Positions 14,484 through 21,743 of a stretch of DNA of 33,468 bases are shown piece after piece. A model generated the notes under the pieces. It worked only from the letters and a program-made list of their open reading frames with translations, was not told the DNA's origin and did not search any database. Position numbers and translations under genes: made by a program. How positions within the stretch are numbered: position 1 is the stretch's first letter; each line of letters opens with the position of its first letter. The stretch is from Chlamydiales bacterium (GTDB lineage Bacteria > Chlamydiota > Chlamydiia > Chlamydiales > JARBTN01): contig JARBTN010000011.1 of NCBI GenBank assembly GCA_029240195.1, forward strand, positions 1-33,468. The letters run 5' to 3'.

Positions 14484-14497
14484 AATCCCCCCTTTTT
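14474..14497 (+). terminator. Intrinsic terminator overlapping the stop codon
   Basis: GGGGGATT (14,474-14,481) pairs with AATCCCCC (14,484-14,491) and is followed by a T5 run. In practice the loop would open to TTGAAA. The TGA stop at 14,481-14,483 lies within the hairpin. Confidence 0.85.
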
Positions 14498-14740
14498 CTT
14501 TTCTCCTCTTGAGAGCTTGAAGTTTAGGCTCTCATGTCAATTTTAAGTCGGTGTATAATTCCCTATTCTATTAATTAAGAGGAATTTACAAAAAAATAGC
14601 GGCAGAGCCCAAAGATATAGGGCCTATTTCCTTTTAAGAATATCGCTAATGCTCTAAATAAAAAAAAAGCTCTCTTTGAAGCGCACCTTTTTTCATGCGC
14701 TACAAATTTCCAATCCAACCCTTAGAGATGAGGATTCGCT
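14498..14740 (+). promoter_or_regulatory. nhaA leader with candidate -10 box
   Basis: A TATAAT at 14,554-14,559 is a good -10 candidate; the matching -35 is weak. The 180-base leader that follows contains a GGGCC-type hairpin near 14,607-14,624 and an A9 run near 14,661. I see no gene in it. Confidence 0.4.
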
Positions 14741-15913
14741 GTGAGCATGCCGCAGAGAAAAATAGAAAATGTGGGCGGTCTCTTGATGATCGCAGCCATG
14801 TTGGTCGCCTTAATTTTATCCAATACGACCGATTGGTATTACGATTTTGTCAATACGCCAAGACCAGTTCCCTGGTTTTTCCACGAAGTTAACTTGTCTA
14901 TAAAGACTTGGGTCAAAGATGGCCTGATGGTGCTCTTCTTTGCCTATGTGGGCATGGAGCTCAGGCATGAATTTCACGATGGGTTTTTAAAGGATAAAAA
15001 GCAAGTGGTGCTTCCTTTGCTAGCGGCCTTTGGCGGCATGCTGGTGCCAGCGCTCATCTACCTTTCGATCAACTACGGCATCCCTGAAAATCAAAACGGC
15101 TTTGCCGTTCCTTGCGCGACAGACATTGCCTTTGCCATCTGTTTATTTAACCTGATCGGATCCGGTCTGCCCCGTTCGATTCGCATCTTCCTCCTTGCGG
15201 TGGCCATCTTCGATGATCTGGGCTCCATTTTAATCATCGCCGCCTTTTATACCGATGGCTTTAATGTGAATTGGCTTTTGATGAGCCTGCCTTTTTTAGG
15301 ATTGATCAGCTATCTGAGCTACCGCCAAACGGCCAACACCCTTTTATATGCCGCGCTCGGGCTGTTGCTTTGCATCTGTTTTGATGAGGCTGGGCTGCAC
15401 ACTACGCTATCGGGCTTTTTAATCGGCTTTAGCCTGCCTTTTCATGATAAATCGGGAAAGCCTTATTTAGCCGATCTGATGCACAAAAGCCATCCAGTCA
15501 TTCAGCTGGCCATCTTGCCCATCTTTGCCTTTGTTTCGAGTGGCGTTCCTTTTGTTAGCGAGACGGCATCCGACTTCTTCAACCCTCTCTTTATTGGTGT
15601 CGCTTTAGGGCTCTTCTTGGGCAAGCAAATTGGCATCACTTTATTCTCCTACTTAACCATCCGCCTTAAATTGGCAGCCTTGCCGGAAAATAGTCGCCTG
15701 GCCCATATCTACCTAGTGTCTATTTTTGCCGGCATTGGCTTCACGATGAGCCTATTCATCGGCATCTTGGCCTTTGAAGATCCAGCGGTGCAAAATATTG
15801 TGAAGGGGGGAGTGATGGCAGGCTCTTTTGCCTGCGTTTTACTGGCCTTTATCTTGATGAATGGGCTCCGATTGATGAAAAGCCCACTCTTAATTGAGCA
15901 AGAGGGGAAATAA
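14741..15913 (+). CDS. nhaA: Na+/H+ antiporter NhaA
   Basis: A 390-residue inner-membrane antiporter of normal length that exchanges Na+ or Li+ for H+ and controls internal pH and sodium. It has about 12 membrane helices. Key residues known from the E. coli enzyme are present: D128 in CATDIAFAICL (D133), D158 and D159 in AIFDDLGSILI (D163/D164), and K295 in LFLGKQIGI (K300). The GMELRHEFHDG and IFAGIGFTMSLFIG motifs are also typical. The start is GTG at 14,741, with GATGAGG about 7 bases upstream; an ATG two codons later is a weaker alternative. Transcribed alone, it ends at a strong terminator. In chlamydia-like bacteria, which also handle sodium-coupled energy, such an antiporter fits life in an amoeba vacuole. 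Confidence 0.95.
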   Translation: MSMPQRKIENVGGLLMIAAMLVALILSNTTDWYYDFVNTPRPVPWFFHEVNLSIKTWVKDGLMVLFFAYVGMELRHEFHDGFLKDKKQVVLPLLAAFGGMLVPALIYLSINYGIPENQNGFAVPCATDIAFAICLFNLIGSGLPRSIRIFLLAVAIFDDLGSILIIAAFYTDGFNVNWLLMSLPFLGLISYLSYRQTANTLLYAALGLLLCICFDEAGLHTTLSGFLIGFSLPFHDKSGKPYLADLMHKSHPVIQLAILPIFAFVSSGVPFVSETASDFFNPLFIGVALGLFLGKQIGITLFSYLTIRLKLAALPENSRLAHIYLVSIFAGIGFTMSLFIGILAFEDPAVQNIVKGGVMAGSFACVLLAFILMNGLRLMKSPLLIEQEGK

Positions 15914-15918
15914 AAAAG

Positions 15919-15952
15919 AGCCCAAGCTTTTAAAGAGCTTGGGCTTTTTTTT
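15919..15952 (+). terminator. Intrinsic terminator of nhaA
   Basis: AGCCCAAGCT (15,919-15,928) pairs perfectly with AGCTTGGGCT (15,936-15,945), with a T8 run at 15,945-15,952. It begins 6 bases after the stop codon. Confidence 0.92.
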
Positions 15953-16023
15953 CCTGAAATTTCGCTCTTTTTGATGGTGAGCTTGATTTGAAAAGGGGCC
16001 ACTACAATAAGAATCATAAGAGA

Positions 16024-16072
16024 GTCTCATGAGACGTTCGGCTTGCGCCGCCTTCGCTTTATGCGAGGCGGC
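16024..16072. other. Perfect palindrome and GC-rich hairpin
   Basis: GTCTCATGAGAC (16,024-16,035) is a perfect 12-base palindrome, suitable for a dimeric regulator. It is followed by GCCGCCTTCGC (16,047-16,057) pairing with GCGAGGCGGC (16,063-16,072) with one bulge. Neither is next to a gene start, so a role is not clear. Confidence 0.35.
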
Positions 16073-16096
16073 TTGCCTCTGATGTTTAAAAGACAT

Positions 16097-16379
16097 GAGC
16101 TTTATCTGTTAGCAAAACTAGTTGAGTCATGCAGTCCTTTAAAGAGCGCCAAGTCCTTTTGAAAATTCTTTTGTTGATTTTATAACATCACAAACCAACT
16201 TGAAGACGTTAAAAAGGCTTTTTAAGAGCTTGCGCGCCTTTCTGTGATTGTTTTTATATCCACATAAGCGTTTTCGATCGATTTTAACGCTGTTTCTGTG
16301 AGTTTTAATGGCGTTTCTGATCTTATCATTTTAAATGTTAGATGTTTACATGGCGAGTGCGCTGCAAGGATTGATCTCG
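16097..16379. other. Intergenic region without recognisable gene
   Basis: No supported gene. On the minus strand there is one 33-codon frame (MIRSETPLKLTETALK at its start) whose sequence shows a weak 21-base periodicity around 16,268-16,330. I do not call it a gene. Confidence 0.4.
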
Positions 16380-16958
16380 TTATGGTCTGTTTTGATTCCT
16401 TTTCTCATCCCCTAATTGTACCAAGCCTTCAGCTACAAGGCTAGCACCCATTCCCAACATCCATCTTGTTGCTGTGTAACAATAGGGTGCTGCTGGAGGG
16501 CATCCAATTGCAATAATACAAAACAAAGGCGATGCTATCATAAGCGCTATGCCTGCGGGAATACCTCCAGGAAGCTCGTTAATATACTCAATAAGATGAT
16601 CTCTTCGCTCTGGGCTTAATCCTTTAGACTTCAGATTATCATCAGTTAATATTTCATAGATATCATCAAAAATATCTAAATACGGAATACCTTGCTCTCT
16701 TAAGTTTTCTTTAAACTGGCCTTTAAGATCTCTAAACGAAATTTTATATCCTGCTTTTTTCTCCGCGAATCTCCTAAGCTCCTTTAAAACATCATCTAAT
16801 TCAAAAATAGATGTATTTGCATTTAACTTCTTGAATTTATCTGCCAGCTTCTTTGCTTGCTTTATGTCTTTGTAATCATCAAAAACATTAGCTTTAAGTG
16901 GCACACTAGTAAAGCATATCATGAAGAGAATTAAAGCAACGAGGTTCTTACTACGCAT
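16380..16958 (-). CDS. Small exported or membrane protein, unknown function
   Basis: With the start chosen at 16,958 the product has 192 residues and begins with a convincing signal sequence: basic n-region (MRSK), hydrophobic core (LVALILFMICF) and a likely cleavage site in PLKA-NVF. An ATG at 16,997 would add 13 polar residues before the signal and is less likely. The mature part is helical and charged, then has a hydrophobic region (GIPAGIALMIASPLFCIIAIG) and Cys-containing CPPAAPYCY near the C-terminus. I do not recognise a family. Its start lies inside the end of the 66-codon gene upstream (28-base overlap), which points to translational coupling. Confidence 0.55.
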   Translation of the reverse strand: MRSKNLVALILFMICFTSVPLKANVFDDYKDIKQAKKLADKFKKLNANTSIFELDDVLKELRRFAEKKAGYKISFRDLKGQFKENLREQGIPYLDIFDDIYEILTDDNLKSKGLSPERRDHLIEYINELPGGIPAGIALMIASPLFCIIAIGCPPAAPYCYTATRWMLGMGASLVAEGLVQLGDEKRNQNRP

Positions 16959-17131
16959 CCAAAGAGAGATGTTAGAACAGCGAAAATCCATGCCCATTTA
17001 AACCTAGTCTTTTTAGAGAGGTTGATTCCTAAGTCTTTCAGCAATTCTAAAGCAAAGGTACTTATGATTATTCCAAGAAATGGGTGCAAAATGACTATGA
17101 CAAGTAGCCTTGTCTGAAGAGGATTCAGCAT
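16931..17131 (-). CDS. 66-residue double-span membrane protein
   Basis: This small protein has two hydrophobic segments, LLVIVILHPFLGIIISTFAL and WAWIFAVLTSLFGCVV, joined by a basic loop (NLSKKTRFK). An AAGGT lies about 8 bases before the ATG at 17,131. The gene overlaps the start of the signal-peptide protein downstream by 28 bases in another frame, as in a translationally coupled pair. No family is recognised. The two-span plan with a small size could fit a holin-like, toxin-like or accessory membrane protein, but there is no motif that decides. Confidence 0.5.
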   Translation of the reverse strand: MLNPLQTRLLVIVILHPFLGIIISTFALELLKDLGINLSKKTRFKWAWIFAVLTSLFGCVVRTSLL

Positions 17132-17263
17132 TTAGCAGACCTTTTTTGAGGGATTATTCGGCAATAATATAAGGAAAAAATGATTGGCCATCAATTCAAT
17201 TTTAATTGAAGTTCAAAACCTTAAAAGAGATTATGTATCGAGACTCTCTGGCTTTAGGTATTT

Positions 17264-17311
17264 GCAAGTTGTGTTGATATAACTTTCTATTCACTTGCGA
17301 GGGTTTTTTTT
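17264..17311 (+). terminator. Orphan plus-strand terminator-like hairpin
   Basis: TTGCAAGT (17,262-17,269) pairs with ACTTGCGA (17,293-17,300) with one G-U pair, and a T8 run follows at 17,304-17,311. The loop is 23 bases. No plus-strand gene lies upstream; the nearby genes are on the minus strand. It may end a small RNA or be left over from a lost gene. Confidence 0.45.
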
Positions 17312-17353
17312 GCCTATACGTAAAAGTGGAGTTGCCCCTATAAAATCGGATCA

Positions 17354-17617
17354 CTAACAAGCTAATTGTTTATTTATGTATTGTCTTGGCGATAGCATTT
17401 TTAGCGCCTTATGGAGAGCATTACAGTAGTGACAACAAATAATTGGGTGGCTGTAAATATCTATATCCCCATTTTTTTTCTCTACTCTAGCTTCCTGCTC
17501 TACATTTTCCCTTGCTTTACGCTTACTTTCATCTGTACTTTGAGAGCTAAAGGTAGTGACTGGAGGTAAAATTGGTCTTTCTTGATTTTCAATTCCTCTA
17601 TAGTTCGCTTTGTTTTT
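17354..17617 (-). pseudogene. Frameshifted 3' extension of the F-box/LRR gene
   Basis: An 87-codon frame without a start codon overlaps the end of the F-box/LRR gene in the +1 frame and ends at TAG 17,354-17,356. It reads on from the A7 run of the coding strand (T7 at 17,613-17,619 on the given strand). Losing one A there would join the frames, giving LLKNKANYRGIENQERPIL in place of LLKKQSEL. The extension contains a charged helix and a Cys/His cluster, HPIICCHYCNALH, that could bind zinc. Explanations are a real disabling frameshift, phase variation by the homopolymer, programmed slippage, or a sequencing error. The lack of ATG, GTG or TTG at its beginning argues against a separate gene. Confidence 0.6.
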
Positions 17618-19286
17618 TTAATAATTCTTTAAAATGCATTTGGTCGAGACTGCGGCCAGGCCAATTCTTAACAGGCCATTCCAAACTTTCTGTTTTTCTA
17701 ACGATCACTTCAATGCCCGCATGTTCAAAAAGATCGATGATTTCTTTTAAAAGGCCTGTAAACTTAAGCTCCTCACTCCGTTCTTGCGTTTCCTGACCTG
17801 GGTAGCTAGCAAAGAAAGGGTAAATAGTGTTTTCTTGCGCTAAAGCGCAAGCTGTAAATGTAATTCTTTCTAGCTTAGGGCAATGGATGAGGATGTTTTC
17901 CAACTCTTTAATGGAATTAAAAGAGCTAAATCTGAAATTGAGCACTTTTAAATTTGGAGCTAAAGGTGTGCGAGTTCTTTGGGGATCAGAGCAAGGGTTG
18001 GCATTATTAAAGGCGAAGGCATTTGACAAAGTTAGGCATTCAAGATTTGCATAAAGCTGGGCAATGTGCTTTTTTTCAAAACTAGTACAATAAGTGTCCT
18101 TTATAGCTAAGGAAAGGTCTTCTAAATGAGGCAACCTGTCTAAAATTCTCTGTAAATGCATGCTGCCACTGCTGTCGTATATTGCTTCTGCATCAGTTGG
18201 CAGCTCTAAATATATATCTTCTAAATGCAGCTGTTTCAGGGTGCTTGGTAACTGCTCGATCACTCCTTGAGTGAGATGCGTTTCGGTTTGAACATTTACC
18301 CTCTCCCTTTCTCTAGAATCTTCTTCTATCCATTGATCGGTAAAACTGCGCCCTGTCCAATGAAAGGCCTCTAACTGAGAGGTTTTTTTAAGTAAATCTT
18401 CTAAAAGCCTGAAGGGGATCCCTTTATAATATTGCTCAACCTTAACTTGTAAAAACCTAAGATTTTTAAGCTCTGGTATAGCCAAATTTTCAATCGTGCT
18501 ATGAAGATCTAAATGAAAATGGCTTTCATCAGGTCGCATTCTAAGCCACTGGCGCATTTTATTGAATAATACTGATCCGTCCTCTTCGTTTTCAGGTGTT
18601 ATAATCTCAAAAGCTGATTGCCCAAATTGCACTGATTGCCAACTTCTATATTGAGAAAAGGAACTCATGAGATGTTTTAGAGCCGAAACATGATAGGCAA
18701 TTTGCTGGTAGCGAGGGTTAAAAAAGACCTCATCTAAATTTAATTGCAAACAATGAATTTTACTCATAATGGGGTGCTCCAAGACCATCTTTAATTGCAT
18801 GGGTGAGCAAGAGTCTAAATTAAGTCCATAGATATTTTCTTGTTGTAAACGATCTAAACATTTAGCGAAGCGCTTCTCATCGAGCGGCTGTTGCCAGGTT
18901 CCTCTTTGGATTTTTATAAAACGGTAGGGAAAATAACTCGCAATCTCTAGCTGTATTTCACGCGGCAAATTATGAATTCGATCCTCCACCTTTAATTCTT
19001 TGCTATTGAGGCTTTCAGATGCTACTTTGGCAGAGACTTCATTTGATGCAGGCTCATCGATTTGGTTTATTTTTCTCTTTTTAAGATTAAGGATGTTTGC
19101 CTTAGAGTCGTCAGTGGTAGCTATTGCTACTTGAGCCAGTGTAGAGGTTTGATCGGCAAAGGGAGAAGAGGGGGCGGAACTGCTTTTTCTCTTGCTTCCT
19201 TTTTTTGTTGCAATCTGATTTGGCAAAGAAAAGGGTAAAGGTGAAACTTCATTATTTTTTTTATATGAGTTATTCTCTGTATTCAT
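17598..19286 (-). CDS. F-box-like/leucine-rich-repeat protein, putative host ubiquitin-pathway effector
   Basis: A 562-residue protein. Residues 1-100 are Ser/Lys-rich and low-complexity, with two basic clusters (KKGSKRK at 28-34 and KKRK at 69-72) resembling nuclear localisation signals. Residues about 103-122 (RIHNLPREIQLEIASYFPYR) match an F-box-type helix with the usual LPxEI start. Leucine-rich repeats follow, clearest at about 345-360 and 390-485 (LKQLHLEDIYLE, LEDLSLAI, LECLTLSNAF, LKVLNFRFSSF, LERITFTACAL). F-box/LRR proteins of amoeba-associated bacteria recruit host Skp1-cullin ubiquitin ligases; that role is inferred here. The F-box is short and could be read as chance. No Shine-Dalgarno precedes the ATG at 19,286. 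The 3' end has a probable frameshift (17,354-17,617). Confidence 0.75.
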   Translation of the reverse strand: MNTENNSYKKNNEVSPLPFSLPNQIATKKGSKRKSSSAPSSPFADQTSTLAQVAIATTDDSKANILNLKKRKINQIDEPASNEVSAKVASESLNSKELKVEDRIHNLPREIQLEIASYFPYRFIKIQRGTWQQPLDEKRFAKCLDRLQQENIYGLNLDSCSPMQLKMVLEHPIMSKIHCLQLNLDEVFFNPRYQQIAYHVSALKHLMSSFSQYRSWQSVQFGQSAFEIITPENEEDGSVLFNKMRQWLRMRPDESHFHLDLHSTIENLAIPELKNLRFLQVKVEQYYKGIPFRLLEDLLKKTSQLEAFHWTGRSFTDQWIEEDSRERERVNVQTETHLTQGVIEQLPSTLKQLHLEDIYLELPTDAEAIYDSSGSMHLQRILDRLPHLEDLSLAIKDTYCTSFEKKHIAQLYANLECLTLSNAFAFNNANPCSDPQRTRTPLAPNLKVLNFRFSSFNSIKELENILIHCPKLERITFTACALAQENTIYPFFASYPGQETQERSEELKFTGLLKEIIDLFEHAGIEVIVRKTESLEWPVKNWPGRSLDQMHFKELLKKQSEL

Positions 19287-19367
19287 TTTAGGTCCATTGC
19301 TCGCAGGATTAATAGCAATTTTTATTAGGTAAAGTAATTTGGCAATAGTTTATTGACAGCCTTCTCG

Positions 19368-19621
19368 CATTATGCCGGGCTCGATATTTCTTTAAAAACA
19401 ACTTCTATCGCCAACTTTGATCAGACAGGAAAGATTGCCTTTGGTTTGGGCTCAATGTTAAGTGCATAGACTCTAGACAATTGGCGATGGTTTTATTTTT
19501 GAAGGTAAATAAAACTGATAGGAACGATGCTTGTGCGATAGCTAATGCTATGAGGTGCAATCTCTATAAAGAAATGCACTTGAGATCTAAGGAAGCAATA
19601 GAAATTAGCTTGAGAAATTAG
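19368..19621 (+). pseudogene. Degraded IS110-family transposase fragment
   Basis: Two pieces in different plus-strand frames match the N-terminal RuvC-like DEDD domain of IS110-family transposases. The first (19,368-about 19,440) reads HYAGLDISLKTTSIANFDQ, the usual N-terminus with the first Asp. The second (about 19,442-19,621) reads GLNVKCIDSRQLA and then KTDRNDACAIANAMR, the family's KTDxxDA block, followed by a KSKE-like segment (LRSKEAIEISL) and a TAG. The stretch between them is deleted (roughly 70 residues in intact members) and the C-terminal serine domain is absent. It is a non-functional relic. The minus-strand frame of 73 codons over it is a shadow. Confidence 0.8.
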
Positions 19622-19710
19622 CTTGCAGATGGGGATAAGAAGGAATCTGATCAATGCCAGGCTATGAGAGCCTTTTTTTAAGCGCTCGGTGCAAAGGAGC
19701 TGATTACAGA

Positions 19711-21165
19711 TCAATTGCTAGCGCTAGCGCTTTGGGCCTTAGGCTCGACAGGCAATAGCACACATTTATAGTTTAGATCCTCCCCATTTGGCTGGGAGCC
19801 TTTCTTTTTATTTGACTTTGGATAAAGAGATAGCAGCTTCAACAGCGTCTTTTCCACATCTCCTTGACAATCGATTAAGCCAAATTCCGGATCGAAAAGG
19901 TAGCTTTTTTCGTCGCCCGTTCCTTTAACCAAAGCTATTTGATGAGACCCAGTACCAGTAGAAATAGCGAGCAAGTACGATCCAGAGGGAAGCTTTTCTG
20001 AGATGTCTTTGATCTGCTCTCTAGAAGAGTTATAAAAGTTATAAGGACGGACATATTGATAAAGACTTTCACCTAGTTGAGATGGAACGTGCAAAGAAGC
20101 AAAGTTTTCCTCTCCCTCCATGCTTCCTCTTTGAATCACTTTTTCTTTTGGTCCGGTATTCTTGGCAAGGTAAGCTGCCATTTCAAATGCCTTTTTAAAC
20201 TCTGGGTCCGCCACGCGATCAATCCAGGGTGAATTTGGCTTTTCATTTTCAGGCTGAGTTAAAAATTGAGACAGCGCTTTTATCAAAGCGGTTTTTGCGC
20301 TCTTTCCCGGGTCACTGGGCGCGATTTTAAAGTCATTCATTCTTTCTAAATAACCATCTTTTGTCTCTATATTGGAGATGGCTCGGTGATATTGGTGGCG
20401 ATCTGGGTAAACCCTATTCATCCCCTCATCTTTAAGGTGATCAAATACAGCCCTGACATCTGCTTTTGTTAATCCACTTAAGGCATCCTTGAGTGAGTCA
20501 TCGCTCGTTAGCCCTAAGAAGATTTGTTCGAGCTGATGGAGCGTATAGCCGACACCTGGATTGCCAGCGACTTTTAAGTCATTTTCATAGACCACTTGAT
20601 TTGCTGCTGCATGGGCGTCGACACCTTCTCGATAGGGTTTTGCCGCATCGACAGCGCTTTTATTTTGATGGTATTTTCGGATAAATTCCAAAGAGGCGCC
20701 GAAACACACGCCATCTGTCATCATTCCCTCAAAAACCAAAGTCTCTTTTGAATCCCTATGGCCAATCTTTGACCAAAGCTCTTGGGCTGTTTCCACATCT
20801 TCTTTTCTATCGACGACCTTGACATGGGCGATATTGCGAGAGGTCTCAACCAGTTGATCTCTAAGGATAAATCGGCCCCAGGTGATTTGGATTTTTGATT
20901 GAATATGGGAAACTTTAAACGCTTGGACGCGTGAAAAATGTTGCATCCTCTGGCTTTTGGTGATTCTAGCGACAGCTTGTGCTCCATTCCCAAGTCGAGT
21001 GCGAATAAAGATCTCGGCAAAGCGTATATAATTCTTAGGATGAGCAAAAATAGCTCGATAGCGGCGTAACGAGCTAAAAGAGGGTGCCTTGGTTTGATTC
21101 TGAGCACTTGCGTGCGCTAAATCGCAGGAAGCGCTAGGAGTATTATTATTGCTGACTAAACTCAT
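19711..21165 (-). CDS. YopT/AvrPphB-like (C58) cysteine protease candidate, putative effector
   Basis: A 484-residue protein with the start chosen at ATG 21,165; a GTG at 21,174 would add three residues. A papain-like triad can be placed: Cys154 in MTDGVCFGASLEFIRKY, His408 in GTGSHQIALVKGTG and Asp425 in SYLFDPEFGLIDC. The order C, H, D, the GVC-helix and the H followed by a strand and FDPxxG agree with peptidase family C58, which includes YopT and AvrPphB and cleaves lipid-modified or kinase-type host proteins. The spacing between Cys and His (254 residues) is longer than in YopT, so there is an insertion. The N-terminal 90 residues are polar, then basic (RYRAIFAHPKNYIRF). No signal peptide. 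No Shine-Dalgarno; an inverted repeat ends 7 bases before the ATG. An amidase or transglutaminase of the same fold is possible. Confidence 0.6.
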   Translation of the reverse strand: MSLVSNNNTPSASCDLAHASAQNQTKAPSFSSLRRYRAIFAHPKNYIRFAEIFIRTRLGNGAQAVARITKSQRMQHFSRVQAFKVSHIQSKIQITWGRFILRDQLVETSRNIAHVKVVDRKEDVETAQELWSKIGHRDSKETLVFEGMMTDGVCFGASLEFIRKYHQNKSAVDAAKPYREGVDAHAAANQVVYENDLKVAGNPGVGYTLHQLEQIFLGLTSDDSLKDALSGLTKADVRAVFDHLKDEGMNRVYPDRHQYHRAISNIETKDGYLERMNDFKIAPSDPGKSAKTALIKALSQFLTQPENEKPNSPWIDRVADPEFKKAFEMAAYLAKNTGPKEKVIQRGSMEGEENFASLHVPSQLGESLYQYVRPYNFYNSSREQIKDISEKLPSGSYLLAISTGTGSHQIALVKGTGDEKSYLFDPEFGLIDCQGDVEKTLLKLLSLYPKSNKKKGSQPNGEDLNYKCVLLPVEPKAQSASASN

Positions 21166-21171
21166 ACAACC

Positions 21172-21212
21172 CACAATAAAATATATTGTTTATACAACTG
21201 TATTTTATTGTG
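21172..21212 (-). promoter_or_regulatory. Perfect 12-bp inverted repeat upstream of the C58-like gene
   Basis: CACAATAAAATA (21,172-21,183) and TATTTTATTGTG (21,201-21,212) are exact reverse complements with a 17-base spacer. They lie 7-47 bases before the ATG, in the promoter/5' UTR. A dimeric repressor site or an mRNA hairpin hiding the start would both fit. The following 90 bases are extremely AT-rich. Confidence 0.5.
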
Positions 21213-21311
21213 AGTTTACTATTTAATCAATACATTGTTTAATATTATTTTTTATTTTAATTATTTTTAATTATCCATTTTAATTTATTTATAGCGGAAG
21301 ATTGAGCATGG

Positions 21312-21743
21312 ATGTTGAGCATAGATTTCACGAGGCAAGAGATAGAACCTCATTCATTTTTTTCCTTTAAAGGGTTAGCTTTTCCAGGTCTTCTGCAATG
21401 CTTTGATTCGGGCCTGCTTTTCTATCTGCGCCATCCTAAGCCTAGATTCTACTTCCATTCCCTCCTTGCCCAATCTTTCTCCATCAGGTTAAAGGATTTA
21501 CAAAAGCGAGAAAGGCTGTTAAACTTTTGGTTTGCAATGCCAGCACAAAGGGCAGTTCAGCACAAGCCGCAGTCCCTGATCGGGCGGCAAATTGTCGGAT
21601 GGGTAAACTTAGACGAAAAAAATAGGGCCGGCTTCCTCACCAGGTTTCTTTTAGCTGGCTATGCCGATGAGGGGGCGCTATCTGCCTCATTGCAGCGGGC
21701 TCAAAGGCTCTCCTTGCATTTGCTCGCAAATATAATGGCCTAA
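21312..21743 (+). CDS. Doubtful 143-codon open frame, convergent with the SecA-like gene
   Basis: The only long frame in the 21,213-21,686 interval. It starts at ATG 21,312 with no convincing ribosome site and its last 57 bases overlap the end of the SecA-like gene on the other strand. The product is rich in F, L and R (SFFSFKGLAFPGLLQ, SLLAQSFSIRLKDLQKRERL), with no recognised motif. On the minus strand the same stretch holds only short frames, one of 27 codons (MEVESRLRMAQIEKQ at its start). I treat it as more likely non-coding than coding. Confidence 0.25.
   Translation: MLSIDFTRQEIEPHSFFSFKGLAFPGLLQCFDSGLLFYLRHPKPRFYFHSLLAQSFSIRLKDLQKRERLLNFWFAMPAQRAVQHKPQSLIGRQIVGWVNLDEKNRAGFLTRFLLAGYADEGALSASLQRAQRLSLHLLANIMA

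Noticed and set aside
15709..16096. Minus-strand frames of 102 and 68 codons near the end of nhaA
   Set aside because: They overlap nhaA and its strong terminator. The 68-codon frame (MSFKHQRQAASHKAKAAQ at its start) is basic and could be a real small gene, but its last third would be encoded by the terminator and the end of nhaA.
16268..16330. Apparent 21-base periodicity in the spacer
   Set aside because: Pairwise matches are only about 12-13 of 21 bases, too low to call a repeat.
19493..19714. Minus-strand 73-codon frame
   Set aside because: It is the antisense shadow of the IS110 transposase relic.
20721..21107. Minus-strand 128-codon frame overlapping the C58-like gene
   Set aside because: Out-of-frame shadow; the main frame carries conserved-looking catalytic segments across the same DNA.
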